A program made the translations under genes and the position numbers. Shown here piece by piece: positions 6,236 through 7,137 of a stretch of DNA of 7,137 nt (position 1 is its first letter; the number at the start of each line of letters is the position of its first letter). Source of the DNA: an uncultured Chromatiaceae bacterium (GTDB lineage: Bacteria; Pseudomonadota; Gammaproteobacteria; Enterobacterales; Alteromonadaceae); NCBI GenBank assembly GCA_946481195.1, contig CAMLNG010000188.1:1-7137 (forward strand), given 5' to 3'. The notes below the pieces were generated by a model. That model ran no database searches, was not told the origin of the DNA, and worked only from the letters and a program-made list of their open reading frames with translations.

Positions 6236-7137
6236 AAATCATTATCTTAGGTGCGGGTCAGGTCGGCGCGACTTTGGCAGAGAACCTGGTCGGGGAAGAA
6301 AACGACATCACCGTCGTTGATATCAATGCCGAAAAATTACGGGCACTGCAGGACAAGTTTGACCTGCAGGTGGTGCATGGCCACAGCGCGCACCCGGACA
6401 TCCTGAAAAAAGCCGGCGCCGAAGATGCGGATATGATTATCGCCGTTACTAACAGCGACGAAGTCAATATCGTCGCCTGTCAGGTCGCCTACAGCATTTT
6501 TAATACACCAACCAAAGTCGCGCGTATCCGCACCAACCAGTACATCAAATACCGCGACAAGCTGTTTAATAAAGATGATTTGCCGGTCGACCATTTTATT
6601 GCACCTGAAACACTGGTGACCGACTATATCCGCCGGCTGATTGATTACCCGGGCGCGCTGCAGGTGGTGGAATTCGCCGGTGGCAAAGTCAGTCTGGTGG
6701 CGGTGAAAGCCTATTATGGTGGTTTACTGGTTGGTCATGCGCTGTCGACGCTAAAAGAGCACATGCCGCATATTGATGCCCGGGTCGCCACTATTTACCG
6801 GCGCGGTCACGCCATCAAACCTATTGGCACCACTATTATCGAAGCCGACGACGAAGTATTTTTTGTCGCAGCCACCAAACATATCCGCGCCGTAATGAGC
6901 GAGCTGCAAAAGCTGGAAAACAGCTATCGCCGTATCATGATCGCCGGCGGCGGCAACGTCGGTTATGGCCTTGCCAAAGCACTGGAAAAAACTCACAGCG
7001 TCAAACTGATTGAGCGCAGTAAAGAGCGTGCCGAGTATTTATCCAGCGCACTGGAAAATACCGTGGTCTATGCCGGCGATGCCTCAGATCCGGAGCTGCT
7101 GCAGGAAGAAAGTATCGACGAAGTCGATGTGTTCCTC
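6232..7137 (+). CDS. trkA: Trk potassium-uptake regulator TrkA, 3' end outside window
   Basis: TrkA is the cytosolic, nucleotide-binding peripheral subunit that gates the TrkH/TrkG potassium channel. The visible 302 residues are open to the right edge; E. coli TrkA has 458, so about a third is missing. The order is RCK-N1 (1 to about 125), with the dinucleotide-binding G-A-G-Q-V-G at 7-12 and Asp30 closing the second strand, and the N-S-D-E-x-N block at 74-79; RCK-C1 (about 140-225); then the second RCK-N from about 234, with A-G-G-G-N-V-G at 238-244 and Glu261 as its acidic residue. The duplicated RCK layout is characteristic of TrkA rather than single-unit Ktr proteins. The ATG overlaps the rsmB stop (ATGA, 6232-6235), with AAGG 7 bases upstream. 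It is the last gene of the visible operon and follows rsmB as in E. coli. No trkH is visible. Confidence 0.96.
   Translation, partial: MKIIILGAGQVGATLAENLVGEENDITVVDINAEKLRALQDKFDLQVVHGHSAHPDILKKAGAEDADMIIAVTNSDEVNIVACQVAYSIFNTPTKVARIRTNQYIKYRDKLFNKDDLPVDHFIAPETLVTDYIRRLIDYPGALQVVEFAGGKVSLVAVKAYYGGLLVGHALSTLKEHMPHIDARVATIYRRGHAIKPIGTTIIEADDEVFFVAATKHIRAVMSELQKLENSYRRIMIAGGGNVGYGLAKALEKTHSVKLIERSKERAEYLSSALENTVVYAGDASDPELLQEESIDEVDVFL

Noticed and set aside
5829..6242. 137-codon open frame on the minus strand opposite rsmB
   Set aside because: It is antisense to the fully conserved catalytic domain of RsmB, is arginine-rich low-quality translation, and has no ribosome site or partner gene.
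6258..6996. Three minus-strand open frames opposite trkA
   Set aside because: All are shadows of the conserved TrkA frame, which is simply open to the window edge.
1..7137. Mobile element, CRISPR array, tRNA or rRNA, or signs of recent gene transfer
   Set aside because: No transposase, direct-repeat array, RNA-gene core or compositional break is visible; the gene order is conserved housekeeping chromosome throughout.

Overview
The window looks like ordinary, densely packed chromosome of a gammaproteobacterium. The gene order is the conserved dprA/def neighbourhood. On the minus strand, reading leftwards from the centre, are a LysM protein, dprA, smg and a yrdD-type topoisomerase zinc-finger gene. 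On the plus strand, reading rightwards, are def, fmt, rsmB and trkA. Escherichia coli has the same two divergent gene strings (dprA/smf-smg-yrdD and def-fmt-rsmB-trkA) but lacks the LysM gene. A LysM gene in this slot is known from Pseudomonas and several marine gammaproteobacteria. The moderate GC content and the protein sequences suggest an Alteromonadales- or Chromatiaceae-like organism, perhaps near Rheinheimera; this last point is an impression from the sequences and was not tested by any search.

Left arm (minus strand, about 1-3324). A secreted LysM protein with a FlgT-like C-terminal part (TsaP-like) is followed after 72 bases by dprA (ssDNA/RecA loader in transformation). smg follows dprA after 2 bases. 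A GC-rich hairpin with a short T run then separates smg from the yrdD-like gene, which runs off the left edge of the window. An extended -10-like motif lies between that hairpin and the yrdD-like start.

Centre (3325-3456). A 132-base divergent intergenic region must contain the starts of both arms. I see only weak sigma-70-like candidates in it, plus one near-palindrome.

Right arm (plus strand, 3457-7137). def and fmt form the N-formyl-methionine cycle: Fmt formylates initiator Met-tRNA and Def removes the formyl group from new proteins. rsmB methylates 16S rRNA, and trkA encodes the NAD-binding regulator of Trk potassium uptake. fmt starts with GTG 11 bases after def, and fmt/rsmB and rsmB/trkA both overlap by ATGA, so the string is very probably one translationally coupled operon. 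trkA is cut by the right edge.

I found no mobile element, CRISPR array, RNA gene, broken gene or undescribed system. The points most worth a second look are the LysM/TsaP-like gene beside dprA (a possible pilus-DNA uptake link), an inverted repeat that places the dprA start codon in a hairpin loop, and the terminator-plus-promoter arrangement between smg and yrdD.
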